Shown here: one piece after another, positions 1 through 7,164 of the stretch
Position numbering within the stretch: the first letter of the stretch is position 1
How the letters are laid out: each line of letters begins with the position of its first letter
DNA from: Nitrosomonas sp. Nm166
GTDB lineage: Bacteria > Pseudomonadota > Gammaproteobacteria > Burkholderiales > Nitrosomonadaceae
Length of the DNA: 56,022 nucleotides
Direction: 5' to 3'
NCBI RefSeq assembly: GCF_900112825.1
Contig: NZ_FONE01000019.1
Location: forward strand, 1-56,022
Position numbers and translations under genes: made by a program
The notes under the pieces: generated by a model
The model's database searches: none
What the model was told of the DNA's origin: nothing
Seen by the model: only the letters and a program-made list of their open reading frames with translations

Positions 1-215
1 GCAGCAGTTGCAGCAGGAGCTGTTGTTGTAGCTGGTGCTGGGGTATTCGTACTTGCTGGAGATGGATTTGCTGCATGCGCCTGAAAAATCAGACATATCA
101 TTCCTGTACAGCATAAACAGAACTTAAGTAGCCATTGCTGTAAACTTTTTACCAAATGCACTTTTAATTCAGCATAACGCCTTGCTGAAAAATGAAAAAT
201 GCTGAATGGATTCAT
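1..215 (-). CDS. Secreted Ala/Pro/Thr-rich protein, N-terminal part only
   Basis: An open frame on the minus strand begins with ATG at 215 and runs off the left edge of the window after 71 codons with no stop. AGGAG lies about 6 bases before the ATG. The first 28 residues are polar and basic. A hydrophobic, cysteine-containing stretch follows (about residues 29-45) and ends in QAHA, a good signal-peptidase I site. The exported part starts NPSPASTNTPAP and is low-complexity Ala/Pro/Thr, encoded by gcagca-like triplets, which looks like a flexible linker before a domain outside the window. The function cannot be read from this. The start is well supported; the family is unknown. Confidence 0.6.
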   Translation of the reverse strand, partial: MNPFSIFHFSARRYAELKVHLVKSLQQWLLKFCLCCTGMICLIFQAHAANPSPASTNTPAPATTTAPAATA

Positions 216-352
216 TACGGAACTCCTGTTGTAAGAAAGTTAACATTAATTTTCTAGAGTAATACTATGTGAAGAAGGCTTGCAGCTTATTTTCTTGCAA
301 GTCACTTTTTTAAATGAGATGGCATTGTTTTTCCTAGACGATTCAGGCCGCT

Positions 353-358
353 ATTATA
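353..358 (-). promoter_or_regulatory. Possible -10 element for the secreted protein gene
   Basis: The minus strand reads a perfect TATAAT here, about 138 bases upstream of the ATG at 215. No convincing -35 hexamer lies 16-18 bases further up, so this is only a candidate. The gap from 216 to 573 holds no gene I can support; it is AT-rich, with this element and the FNR-type box at 484-497. Confidence 0.25.
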
Positions 359-483
359 TGTGATAACAATTGATCTAAAAACTTAGAATTAATACCTCTG
401 TCAGTAATAATCTTGAGTTAATTTAAATCTCATAATGCACTGTAATTAAATATATTGAATATCAGTTATCTAAGAAGCGGGTA

Positions 484-497
484 TTGATAAATATCAA
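484..497. promoter_or_regulatory. FNR/CRP-family binding site (perfect TTGAT-N4-ATCAA)
   Basis: The 14 bases read TTGATAAATATCAA, an exact match to the dyad TTGAT-N4-ATCAA bound by FNR, ANR and DNR-type regulators of the CRP family. The box lies between two minus-strand genes: downstream of the radical SAM gene, which ends at 574, and upstream of the secreted protein starting at 215. On the minus strand a -10-like GATATT sits at 463-458, placing the box centre near -40 of a possible start, as in class II activation. The site is seen directly; regulation by oxygen or nitric oxide is inference. Confidence 0.5.
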
Positions 498-573
498 AAA
501 ATAAACTTTGTTGTAAATTGGTTACAGGGAGTTTTTTATTTACTTTGTACAGGCAATGACTTAATTAAAATAG

Positions 574-1434
574 CTACGGATTAAGCCTGACAGCTAACCC
601 GAGCGCTTTAATTTTTTCACCATACGCAGTTAACCATGACTCGCTGACTGGAGTGAGTTGCGGTGCTTCGGGCTGTAACGAGGGGCGTGCGATGCCGTAT
701 AGTAAAACTCCTTGAAGTGGCAATTCTTCCTCTCTTAAACGCTTAATAAATTCAAGATAAGCATCGGTTTCTGATTCACTGGGTGGTTCCCCATTGATTT
801 GGAATACGCAGGTTTGTAGCCATGTAGGGCAAAGCGATGTAACAATCTGCAGGTGGTGGTGAATTGTTTTTAAACTGATTTTGGTATTATTGATGCGCTG
901 CCTTTCTTCAGCCAAGGCACGGTCAAATTTGAACCAGACTTCTCCATTCAACTGCGCCATCCGTTTTAATCCGGTTTGTACTGATGGCCGATAAATCAGG
1001 CTTCCATTCGTAATCAGTACCAGTTTCAGGTCTTTGAGCGCATCAAAATCTTTTTTTATGTGACCAATCAGTTCGATGACCTGCTCGAATTCTTTGGCGC
1101 TGGTGGGTTCACCATTGCCAGACAAAGCGATATCGTGAATTTTTCTTGCTTCAGGTGGCACATACCGTTGCATGAAATCGCCATCTATCAACTCATGCAG
1201 AAAAGAACGCAATTCAAGCTCCAGTTTATTTAAGTCAACACGAGGTGCGGTACCTCGTTTAAGATCTGGCACCTGACAATAAACGCAGCGCCAATTGCAG
1301 GCATTATTGGGATTCAGATTAATACCGATGGAGACACCGCCGGCACGGCGTGAGATCACCGGATACACATACGTGAGTCCAGCGCTGTCACGACTGTGGT
1401 CAGTCGTATTCAATCGTTTGGAAGGGTCTTGCAA
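574..1434 (-). CDS. Radical SAM protein (COG0731-like)
   Basis: This 286-residue protein carries a radical SAM cluster motif, Cys46-x3-Cys50-x2-Cys53 (CNWRCVYC), after a short lead containing GGVSIGINLNPNNA. These cysteines would bind a [4Fe-4S] cluster that cleaves S-adenosylmethionine. A GNGEPT segment near residue 105 fits the SAM-binding GGEP motif. The overall type resembles stand-alone COG0731 proteins, related to wyosine-type radical SAM enzymes, whose substrate is not established. The start codon is TTG at 1434 and has only a weak ribosome binding site. The gene is divergent from queD, with 45 bases between start codons. QueD substrates feed another radical SAM enzyme (QueE), but this protein is not an obvious QueE. 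Confidence 0.75.
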   Translation of the reverse strand: MQDPSKRLNTTDHSRDSAGLTYVYPVISRRAGGVSIGINLNPNNACNWRCVYCQVPDLKRGTAPRVDLNKLELELRSFLHELIDGDFMQRYVPPEARKIHDIALSGNGEPTSAKEFEQVIELIGHIKKDFDALKDLKLVLITNGSLIYRPSVQTGLKRMAQLNGEVWFKFDRALAEERQRINNTKISLKTIHHHLQIVTSLCPTWLQTCVFQINGEPPSESETDAYLEFIKRLREEELPLQGVLLYGIARPSLQPEAPQLTPVSESWLTAYGEKIKALGLAVRLNP

Positions 1435-1479
1435 TGTTACAATTTCACCTGTTTATTTCGCATTATTAAATTTTTACGT

Positions 1480-1929
1480 ATGTTAATCACACGCAAGCTG
1501 GAATTTGATGCCGGCCACCGCATTTCCACGCATAACAGTCAGTGCCGTCATTTGCATGGACATCGTTATGTGATCGAAATTACACTATCTGGTAATATTA
1601 TCTCTGACGAAGGCGTTGCTGAGCAAGGCATGGTCATGGATTTCTCCGAAGTGAAACGGATTGCCAAATCGGTACTGGTTGATGAATGGGATCATGCATT
1701 TCTGGTTTATTCAGGCGATACCGTGGTATTGCAATTTTTACAATCCATCGAAGGCCACAAAACCGTCGTATTGGATGTTCAACCCACAGCAGAAAATCTG
1801 GCTGTCATTGCTTTTGGCATTTTAGATGAAGCCTATCAGGATATCTACGGTAATCATCTTCAACTCGAGCAAGTGCGTTTGTTTGAAACACCGAACTGCT
1901 GGGCCGATGCAGTGCGTGGGGCATTATAA
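1480..1929 (+). CDS. queD: 6-carboxytetrahydropterin synthase (QueD/PTPS family)
   Basis: QueD converts dihydroneopterin triphosphate to 6-carboxy-5,6,7,8-tetrahydropterin, the second step toward queuosine and other 7-deazaguanines. From the ATG at 1480 the protein is 149 residues. His13 (in FDAGHR), His26 and His28 (in CRHLHGHRY) are the expected zinc ligands, and Cys22 is the expected catalytic cysteine. The conserved PTAENLA and ETPNCWADA segments follow. The frame is open further upstream, but the family starts at MLITRKLEFDAGHR, so I chose 1480 although no clear ribosome binding site precedes it. The gene is divergent from a radical SAM gene and is followed 24 bases later by tatD on the same strand. 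Confidence 0.88.
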   Translation: MLITRKLEFDAGHRISTHNSQCRHLHGHRYVIEITLSGNIISDEGVAEQGMVMDFSEVKRIAKSVLVDEWDHAFLVYSGDTVVLQFLQSIEGHKTVVLDVQPTAENLAVIAFGILDEAYQDIYGNHLQLEQVRLFETPNCWADAVRGAL

Positions 1930-1953
1930 CTTTTTTAAAAGTTTTTTATTCAT

Positions 1954-2727
1954 ATGTTTATTGACTCACATTGTCATCTGGATTTCCCTGATCTTGCAAA
2001 AGACCTGGATGAGCTGCTGCTGAACATGCAGAAAAATCAGGTAACACATGCATTGTGTGTCAGCGTTGATTTGCCTCATTTTCCTCGGGTACGGGCGCTG
2101 GCGGAAGCACATGAAAACATATTTGCTTCTGTTGGGGTTCATCCAGATTATGAAGATGAGATAGAACCGCAGGCTGCTGAATTGGCTGAGTTGGCACATC
2201 ATCCCAAGGTGATCGCGATTGGCGAAACGGGTCTGGATTATTTTCGCCTGCAAGGCGATCTGGAATGGCAACGTGAACGCTTTCGCCAGCACATTCGCGC
2301 AGCACGAAAAATTAATAAACCCCTGATTATCCACACACGCTCAGCCGCTGTTGATACATTGCGGATTATGCAGGAGGAGGGGGCTGATCAAGTGGGCGGC
2401 GTAATGCATTGCTTTACTGAAAGCTGGGAGGTTGCGCAGCAGGCAATGGCAATGAATTTTTACATTTCGTTTTCGGGTATTGTGACATTCAAGAATGCGG
2501 CGGCTTTAAAAGAAGTCGCCAGGAACATCCCATTGGATAGGATGTTGATTGAAACAGATTCACCCTATCTTGCCCCAGTGCCGTTTCGCGGCAAACAAAA
2601 TCAGCCGGCATTCGTGCGTCATGTGGCGGAAGAAATTGCGCGTTTACGGGCGGTAGAGTTGGAGGAAATTGCAATTGCGACCACGAATAATTTTTTTGAC
2701 TGTTTTAAAGTAAACAGAAATGGATGA
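1954..2727 (+). CDS. tatD: TatD-family metal-dependent hydrolase (YcfH-like)
   Basis: This is a 257-residue amidohydrolase-fold protein of the TatD/YcfH family; members act as metal-dependent DNases or 3'-exonucleases and help in DNA repair. The start DSHCHLD gives the first two histidine ligands (His6, His8). GETGLDY supplies the glutamate ligand, IIHTRSA and MHCFTES the later histidines, and ETDSPYLAP the catalytic aspartate. FRGKQNQPAF is the usual YcfH-type ending of the active site. Length is normal. In beta- and gammaproteobacteria it often sits near holB and pilZ, which are absent here. Its stop overlaps the start of the ankyrin gene by 8 bases, so the two are probably translated together. 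Confidence 0.9.
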   Translation: MFIDSHCHLDFPDLAKDLDELLLNMQKNQVTHALCVSVDLPHFPRVRALAEAHENIFASVGVHPDYEDEIEPQAAELAELAHHPKVIAIGETGLDYFRLQGDLEWQRERFRQHIRAARKINKPLIIHTRSAAVDTLRIMQEEGADQVGGVMHCFTESWEVAQQAMAMNFYISFSGIVTFKNAAALKEVARNIPLDRMLIETDSPYLAPVPFRGKQNQPAFVRHVAEEIARLRAVELEEIAIATTNNFFDCFKVNRNG

Positions 2728-3376
2728 CACATCAGCTAATTCGCGATTTTTGCCGGTTTTAATTGGTACCATTCTTTTTTTATTACCATTCAATGTTCTT
2801 GCCGGTGTTCAAGATGATTTTTTCCGGGCCATCGACAAAGGTCAAGTATCACAAGTATCCAAACTGCTTAAGAAAGGCGCCAACCCGGACATTCTTAACA
2901 CCGAAGGTTACACACCACTTATGATGGCTGCTCGGACCAGTCATTTAGAGCTGGCGCAATTGCTGATCGAGGCGGGTGCGGATCTGAATATCCGCAACAA
3001 ATACGGTGAGACAGCGATTATGCTGGCCAGCTACCACGGCCAGACTGAAATAGTCAGGCAGCTCTATGTCAAGGGCGCAGAAATCAACCATAGCGGATGG
3101 AATCCTCTGCTTTATGCCGCTTCAGGCGGTCATTCAGACACTATCCGACTCCTCCTGACCGCGGAAGCAAATATTAACTCGACTTCAGACAACGGAACCA
3201 CTGCGTTGATGATGGCGGTCAGAGGCAATCATTTTGATGCGGTTTCATTGTTGCTCAACAGTGGTGCAGATCCCCATATTAAAAATGAACATGGTGATAA
3301 CGCGCTCAATTGGGCAGAAAAAAGGAATTATCCGAATATTGTAAGATTACTTAAAAGCCATGGCGTATCTGAATAA
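2720..3376 (+). CDS. Exported ankyrin-repeat protein
   Basis: The 218-residue protein begins with a signal peptide whose hydrophobic core is about residues 10-26, ending VLA before GVQDDFF, so the mature protein is probably periplasmic. The rest is a chain of about five or six ankyrin repeats, seen from TPLMMAARTSHLELAQLLIEAGADLN through repeated A-x-x-x-G-H and LL-x-x-GA-x-x-x signatures. Ankyrin repeats bind other proteins and have no catalysis of their own. The partner cannot be read from the sequence. The ATG lies inside the last codons of tatD (8-base overlap), suggesting translational coupling, and small exported ankyrin proteins do occur next to tatD in betaproteobacteria. Confidence 0.82.
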   Translation: MDDTSANSRFLPVLIGTILFLLPFNVLAGVQDDFFRAIDKGQVSQVSKLLKKGANPDILNTEGYTPLMMAARTSHLELAQLLIEAGADLNIRNKYGETAIMLASYHGQTEIVRQLYVKGAEINHSGWNPLLYAASGGHSDTIRLLLTAEANINSTSDNGTTALMMAVRGNHFDAVSLLLNSGADPHIKNEHGDNALNWAEKRNYPNIVRLLKSHGVSE

Positions 3377-3415
3377 CCCATATCTGTGCATCTCCGTGCA
3401 GCGCGGATTGTGACA

Positions 3416-4156
3416 ATGCAACCTTTGCAAGGAAAAACAGCGATTGTTACCGGATCCTCGCGAGGCATCGGTGCGGAGATTGCGCTCACGCTAGCCCAAG
3501 CCGGGGCAAAAATAGTCGTTAATTACGTAAATAATAAGGCCGCAGCTGACAAAGTTCACGCCGCGATAGCTGATGCTGGCGGTGAGTGTATGACCGTGCA
3601 GGCCGATGTGAGCGATCCCACTGGAGTTCGAAAACTATTTGAAACAGCTTCTGAGCATTTTAAACAGATTGATATCCTCGTGAATAATGCTGGAATCCTT
3701 CTGTTTAAAGAAATAGCGGAAATTCAGGATGATGAATTCGATCGCATTGTCGACGTGAATTTCAAGAGTGTTTTTTATACGTTGCGTGAAGCGGCGACAA
3801 AGCTTGCAGATCATGGACGCGTGGTGAATATTTCCAGTACCGTTACGCGCCTCATGCTGCCCAGATACGGCGCTTATGCGGCAACCAAGGCTGCCGCGGA
3901 ACAATTGACGCGAATTTTTGCCCGCGAAATGGGGAGAAGAAACATCACTGCCAATATTGTTTCGCCCGGTCCGGTTGATACGGAACTGTTTCGCGCAGGC
4001 AAAACCGCAGCAGATATTGAGCGCATGGCTGCCATGGCTGCCTTGGGAAGGATTGGAACAGCCGATGATATCGCCCAGGTTGTGTTATTCCTGGTCAGTG
4101 ATGAAGCGCGCTGGGTGACCGGGCAGAATATTGGCGTGAATGGCGGAATTATTTAA
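3416..4156 (+). CDS. SDR family oxidoreductase (FabG-like fold)
   Basis: This is a classical short-chain dehydrogenase/reductase of 246 residues. It has the cofactor loop TGSSRGIG near the N-terminus, the structural NNAG motif, a catalytic serine in NISSTVT and the catalytic Tyr and Lys in YAATKAA. The C-terminal WVTGQNIGVNGG is typical of FabG-like members. An asparagine after the cofactor strand (NYVNNK) suggests NADP preference, but that is weak evidence. The substrate is unknown; neighbours (ankyrin protein, alanine dehydrogenase) do not point to fatty acid synthesis. A GTG at 3386 is open in frame, but the ATG at 3416 matches the normal family N-terminus. Alanine dehydrogenase starts 21 bases after the stop. 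Confidence 0.85.
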   Translation: MQPLQGKTAIVTGSSRGIGAEIALTLAQAGAKIVVNYVNNKAAADKVHAAIADAGGECMTVQADVSDPTGVRKLFETASEHFKQIDILVNNAGILLFKEIAEIQDDEFDRIVDVNFKSVFYTLREAATKLADHGRVVNISSTVTRLMLPRYGAYAATKAAAEQLTRIFAREMGRRNITANIVSPGPVDTELFRAGKTAADIERMAAMAALGRIGTADDIAQVVLFLVSDEARWVTGQNIGVNGGII

Positions 4157-4177
4157 CGGATAGAAAGGCAGAATCAG

Positions 4178-5302
4178 ATGCGGATCGGCGTGCCCAAGGA
4201 AATTAAGATTCATGAATCCCGTGTAGGACTGACGCCAGTGGCGGTACGCGAACTGGTCGAGCATGGCCATCACGTGATGGTGCAAAAAAACGCCGGATTC
4301 CAGATTGACCTCAATGATGACAAATATCGAAGTGCCGGTGCGGAAATTATTGACACACCGCAGGAGATTTACGCCAAAGCCGATTTGATCGTCAAGGTTA
4401 AAGAACCGCAACCAGTCGAGATTCCCTTACTGCGTGAAGGACAAGTTTTATTTACTTATTTACACTTAGCACCTGATCCTGTGCAGGCCAAGGGGTTAAT
4501 GGATTCCGGCTGCATTGCCATTGCCTATGAAACGGTGACTGATCGCTACGGCGGGTTACCCTTACTCGCCCCGATGAGTGAAGTGGCCGGCCGCATGTCT
4601 ATTCAGGCTGGCGCCCATGCACTGGAACTGGATCAGGGCGGTCGCGGTATGTTGCTAGGCGGTGTATCTGGAGTGCCTTCCGCACGCGTCGTAGTCATCG
4701 GCGGCGGCGTAGTCGGCACCAACGCCGCGCGCGTGGCAATGGGTATGGAAGCGCATGTGACTGTGCTGGATAAATCCATTCATCGCCTACAGCAATTGGA
4801 TTTTCAATACGAATCAAGGATTAATACTGTTTTCTCGACGGTGGATGCACTGGAAGAGTATGTCACAACAGCGGATCTGGTCATCGGTGCGGTATTGGTT
4901 CCCGGAGCGGCCACTCCCAGGCTGGTCAGTCGTGAACTCGTCAGTCGCATGAATCGCGGAGCCGTACTGGTCGATGTCGCGATTGACCAAGGCGGCTGCT
5001 TTGCGACATCCAAGCCCACAACGCTTGCCGATCCCATTTTTACCTTGGATGGTGTAGTACATTACTGTGTTTCCAACATGCCCGGCGCTGTCGCGCGTAC
5101 CTCTACTTTTGCATTGAATAATGCCACGCTGCCGTTTGTCCTGGCGCTTGCCAATAAAGGTTACCAAAAGGCGCTGATGGATGATCCGTATTTGCGCAAT
5201 GGCTTGAATGTGCACTGCGGGCGATTGACGCATGAGGCGGTGGCGCATGATTTGAGGTTAGTATATACGCCCGCAGTGAATGTGCTGGCAAAATCATTGT
5301 AG
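4178..5302 (+). CDS. ald: Alanine dehydrogenase
   Basis: This enzyme interconverts L-alanine and pyruvate plus ammonia with NAD. At 374 residues it has the usual length. The N-terminal MRIGVPKEIKIHESRVGLTP contains the family's substrate-binding arginine and lysine region, and LFTYLHLAP follows. The NAD-binding glycine motif VVVIGGGVVGTNAARVAMG lies near residue 170. The C-terminal half contains VDVAIDQGGCF and HYCVSNMPGAVARTST, both diagnostic of alanine dehydrogenase rather than of transhydrogenase alpha subunits. In an ammonia-using organism it could assimilate nitrogen as alanine, which is inference. It follows the SDR gene closely and is convergent with the HNH nuclease gene. Confidence 0.93.
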   Translation: MRIGVPKEIKIHESRVGLTPVAVRELVEHGHHVMVQKNAGFQIDLNDDKYRSAGAEIIDTPQEIYAKADLIVKVKEPQPVEIPLLREGQVLFTYLHLAPDPVQAKGLMDSGCIAIAYETVTDRYGGLPLLAPMSEVAGRMSIQAGAHALELDQGGRGMLLGGVSGVPSARVVVIGGGVVGTNAARVAMGMEAHVTVLDKSIHRLQQLDFQYESRINTVFSTVDALEEYVTTADLVIGAVLVPGAATPRLVSRELVSRMNRGAVLVDVAIDQGGCFATSKPTTLADPIFTLDGVVHYCVSNMPGAVARTSTFALNNATLPFVLALANKGYQKALMDDPYLRNGLNVHCGRLTHEAVAHDLRLVYTPAVNVLAKSL

Positions 5303-5362
5303 GGTGGGTTAAAAGTATCGCCGAGGTTCATCGTTGTATCATTAATAGGACTCTTGCCATTT

Positions 5363-5382
5363 TGCACAAGCTGGCTTGTGCA
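5363..5382. repeat. Perfect inverted repeat between convergent genes
   Basis: An 8-base perfect stem (TGCACAAG and CTTGTGCA) with a 4-base loop sits in the 164-base gap between the convergent ald and HNH genes. No run of T follows on either strand, so it is not a classical intrinsic terminator. It may still act as a transcript end or be a remnant of a dispersed repeat; the gap begins with gtagggtgggtta just after the ald stop. Confidence 0.4.
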
Positions 5383-5466
5383 GAGCCGCTACCAATTCGG
5401 GGTCAACACTTGAAATTACCTACCCAGTTTTTCGCGCTGATTCGGTAGAATGATGGATTGAGAGGT

Positions 5467-6129
5467 TTATGTCGCAGTAGCTCTCTTTACTTGGTTACAG
5501 TCGGAACAAAGAATTTGAATATTCCAATAGCCATTTGAGCCGCCAACTGAATGCGGCAAGATGTGATCGAACTCAATACGCATAGTTTCACTTACTTTAT
5601 GTCGCTTAGTAATTCCTGCTACTCCCGAGCACCAACGGCCTGAAGTAAGGAATTCCGTAAGAATGGCTTGCCTGACTTCGCCCGGTATATGTCTGGAATG
5701 TGCAATAGATTCCTTTGATTCGACAGTTGATGGTTGCCAATTGGAACGTAGATATTTCATGAGCCAATCTACTCCCTCTTCGTTGAGTACCCAGGAAATG
5801 TGTTCACCTTCAACGGGAAAGAGATGTGGATGTTTTTGAATTTCTTGAGAAAGATTCCTACTGTAACCTCCTGGTATCCAAATGATTGTTCTATACTTTC
5901 TTGGTTGAATATGAAACTGCAACTGCCCACGATAATATACGCGGAGGGAATCGGTTGCAAAGGATAATGTCACCAACGGATTTTTCTCTTGAAGTGCGTC
6001 AAATTTCTTCAACAGAAGCGATGCAATATGAAATGCAGTAATAGCATCACTCGGTGAGCAGGCAGATTTTGACACGATTCTGTCAAAAAAATTGGCGCAG
6101 TAATAAAAGCTTCCAAAGTTTTTTTTCAT
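5467..6129 (-). CDS. HNH endonuclease-domain protein with an unknown N-terminal domain
   Basis: The 220-residue protein ends in an HNH nuclease fold. IEFDHILPHSVGGSN gives the Asp-His pair, NIQILC the central asparagine, and CSDCN the last CxxC of a zinc knuckle. The first knuckle, expected before ITKRHKV, shows only one cysteine (RWCSGVAG), so metal binding there may be lost. Residues 1-140 match no family I recognise. The gene stands between yicC and the convergent ald. Its ATG overlaps the stop of a 9-codon upstream frame with a good ribosome binding site, so its translation may depend on that leader. It could be a defence or homing-type nuclease; sequence alone does not decide. Confidence 0.78.
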   Translation of the reverse strand: MKKNFGSFYYCANFFDRIVSKSACSPSDAITAFHIASLLLKKFDALQEKNPLVTLSFATDSLRVYYRGQLQFHIQPRKYRTIIWIPGGYSRNLSQEIQKHPHLFPVEGEHISWVLNEEGVDWLMKYLRSNWQPSTVESKESIAHSRHIPGEVRQAILTEFLTSGRWCSGVAGITKRHKVSETMRIEFDHILPHSVGGSNGYWNIQILCSDCNQVKRATAT

Positions 6130-6155
6130 TCAGCCGCATTAATTACGGAGCTCAT
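6126..6155 (-). CDS. Nine-residue leader peptide coupled to the HNH gene
   Basis: ATG at 6155 opens a frame reading MSSVINAAE and stopping at 6126-6128. GGAGA lies 7 bases before the ATG. The stop overlaps the HNH start in an ATGA arrangement (6126-6129), while the HNH start has no Shine-Dalgarno sequence of its own. The simplest reading is translational coupling, with ribosomes finishing this peptide and restarting on the HNH gene. No amino-acid bias suggests attenuation. Confidence 0.4.
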   Translation of the reverse strand: MSSVINAAE

Positions 6156-6280
6156 TTATAATTCTCCACTTAAAATTATGTCATCAAAACGATGTGATGC
6201 ATTAACGTTAAGAATCGTATCCTTCTGTATATTTTCGGATATCTCATTACTTCTTCGATAATATATCGATTCATATTTCA

Positions 6281-7147
6281 TCACTCAATATTCTGCACCT
6301 GCTCACGCATCTGTTCGATAATCACCTTGAGTTCCATCGAAATCCGGGAGATTTCCAGATCCACCGATTTTGAGCCGATGGTGTTGGCTTCGCGGTTTAA
6401 TTCCTGCATCATGAAATCCAGCCGTTTGCCGACGGCGCCACCCTTGTTCAAAATACGTTCGACTTCATCCAGATGTGCTTGCAGACGGGATAGCTCTTCG
6501 TCGACGTCAATCTTTCCGGCAAATAATGTGATTTCCTGACGGATACGGTCGTCTTCCAGATTACCGAGGATTTCTTCGATGCGGGTGCGCAGTTTTTCCT
6601 CAAAGGCGGCGATGAGTGTAGGAATGCGGGGAGTTGCGGTTTGCAGCAGATGGCGCATTTGATGGATGCGTTCCAGCAGTATGGATTTCAGTTTGTCACC
6701 TTCGCGGATACGTGAAGCTTTCAAGTCTTCAAGTACCGTTTGCAGTAACCGGATGCTGATCTCATCCAGCTCATCCATGGGTAAATTGTCTCCTCCCAGT
6801 ATGCCGGGCCATTTCAGTATATCTGCAACGGTTAATGATTGTGCTGCGGGATACCGTGTTTTAATGGTTTGATCCAGTTGCAGCAGCTGTTCCAATAAAG
6901 TGCTATCCAATTGCTGAGCATTTTCAATATTTGTTGATGGGGAGAAGTTGAGGCGACATTCGACTTTGCCACGACCGAGCTGCGTTGTTAGCAATTCGCG
7001 CATTGCAAATTCCTGCTTGCGGAAATCATCCGGCAACCGAAACTGGATATCCAGATAACGGTTATTGACAGAACGTAACTCTAGGCTGAATGATCCATAG
7101 GGCGTTTCCTGCGTTGCGGTTGCATAGCCGGTCATGCTGAAAATCAT
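6281..7147 (-). CDS. yicC: YicC family endoribonuclease
   Basis: This is a 288-residue member of the YicC/YloC family, recognised from MIFSMTGYA at the start, SVNNRYLDIQFRLPD near residue 30, and the C-terminal GKRLDFMMQELNREANTIGSKS. E. coli YicC acts as an endoribonuclease and can promote decay of small RNAs such as RyhB. Length is normal. GGAG lies about 10 bases before the ATG. In many proteobacteria yicC is followed by gmk and rpoZ; here the next gene is the HNH nuclease 151 bases on, so that linkage is broken. Upstream, only 17 bases separate it from the metallophosphoesterase gene, which suggests co-transcription. Confidence 0.9.
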   Translation of the reverse strand: MIFSMTGYATATQETPYGSFSLELRSVNNRYLDIQFRLPDDFRKQEFAMRELLTTQLGRGKVECRLNFSPSTNIENAQQLDSTLLEQLLQLDQTIKTRYPAAQSLTVADILKWPGILGGDNLPMDELDEISIRLLQTVLEDLKASRIREGDKLKSILLERIHQMRHLLQTATPRIPTLIAAFEEKLRTRIEEILGNLEDDRIRQEITLFAGKIDVDEELSRLQAHLDEVERILNKGGAVGKRLDFMMQELNREANTIGSKSVDLEISRISMELKVIIEQMREQVQNIE

Positions 7148-7164
7148 GATAAGGAATCTCCATG

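Noticed and set aside
360..374. TGTGATAACAATTG, similar to half of the lac operator
   Set aside because: No symmetric second half and no lac-type gene nearby; a chance match.
1928..1943. AACTTTT-TT-AAAAGTT hairpin with T run after queD
   Set aside because: The stem is nearly all A-T with a 2-base loop, and tatD begins 11 bases later on the same strand, so a terminator is unlikely.
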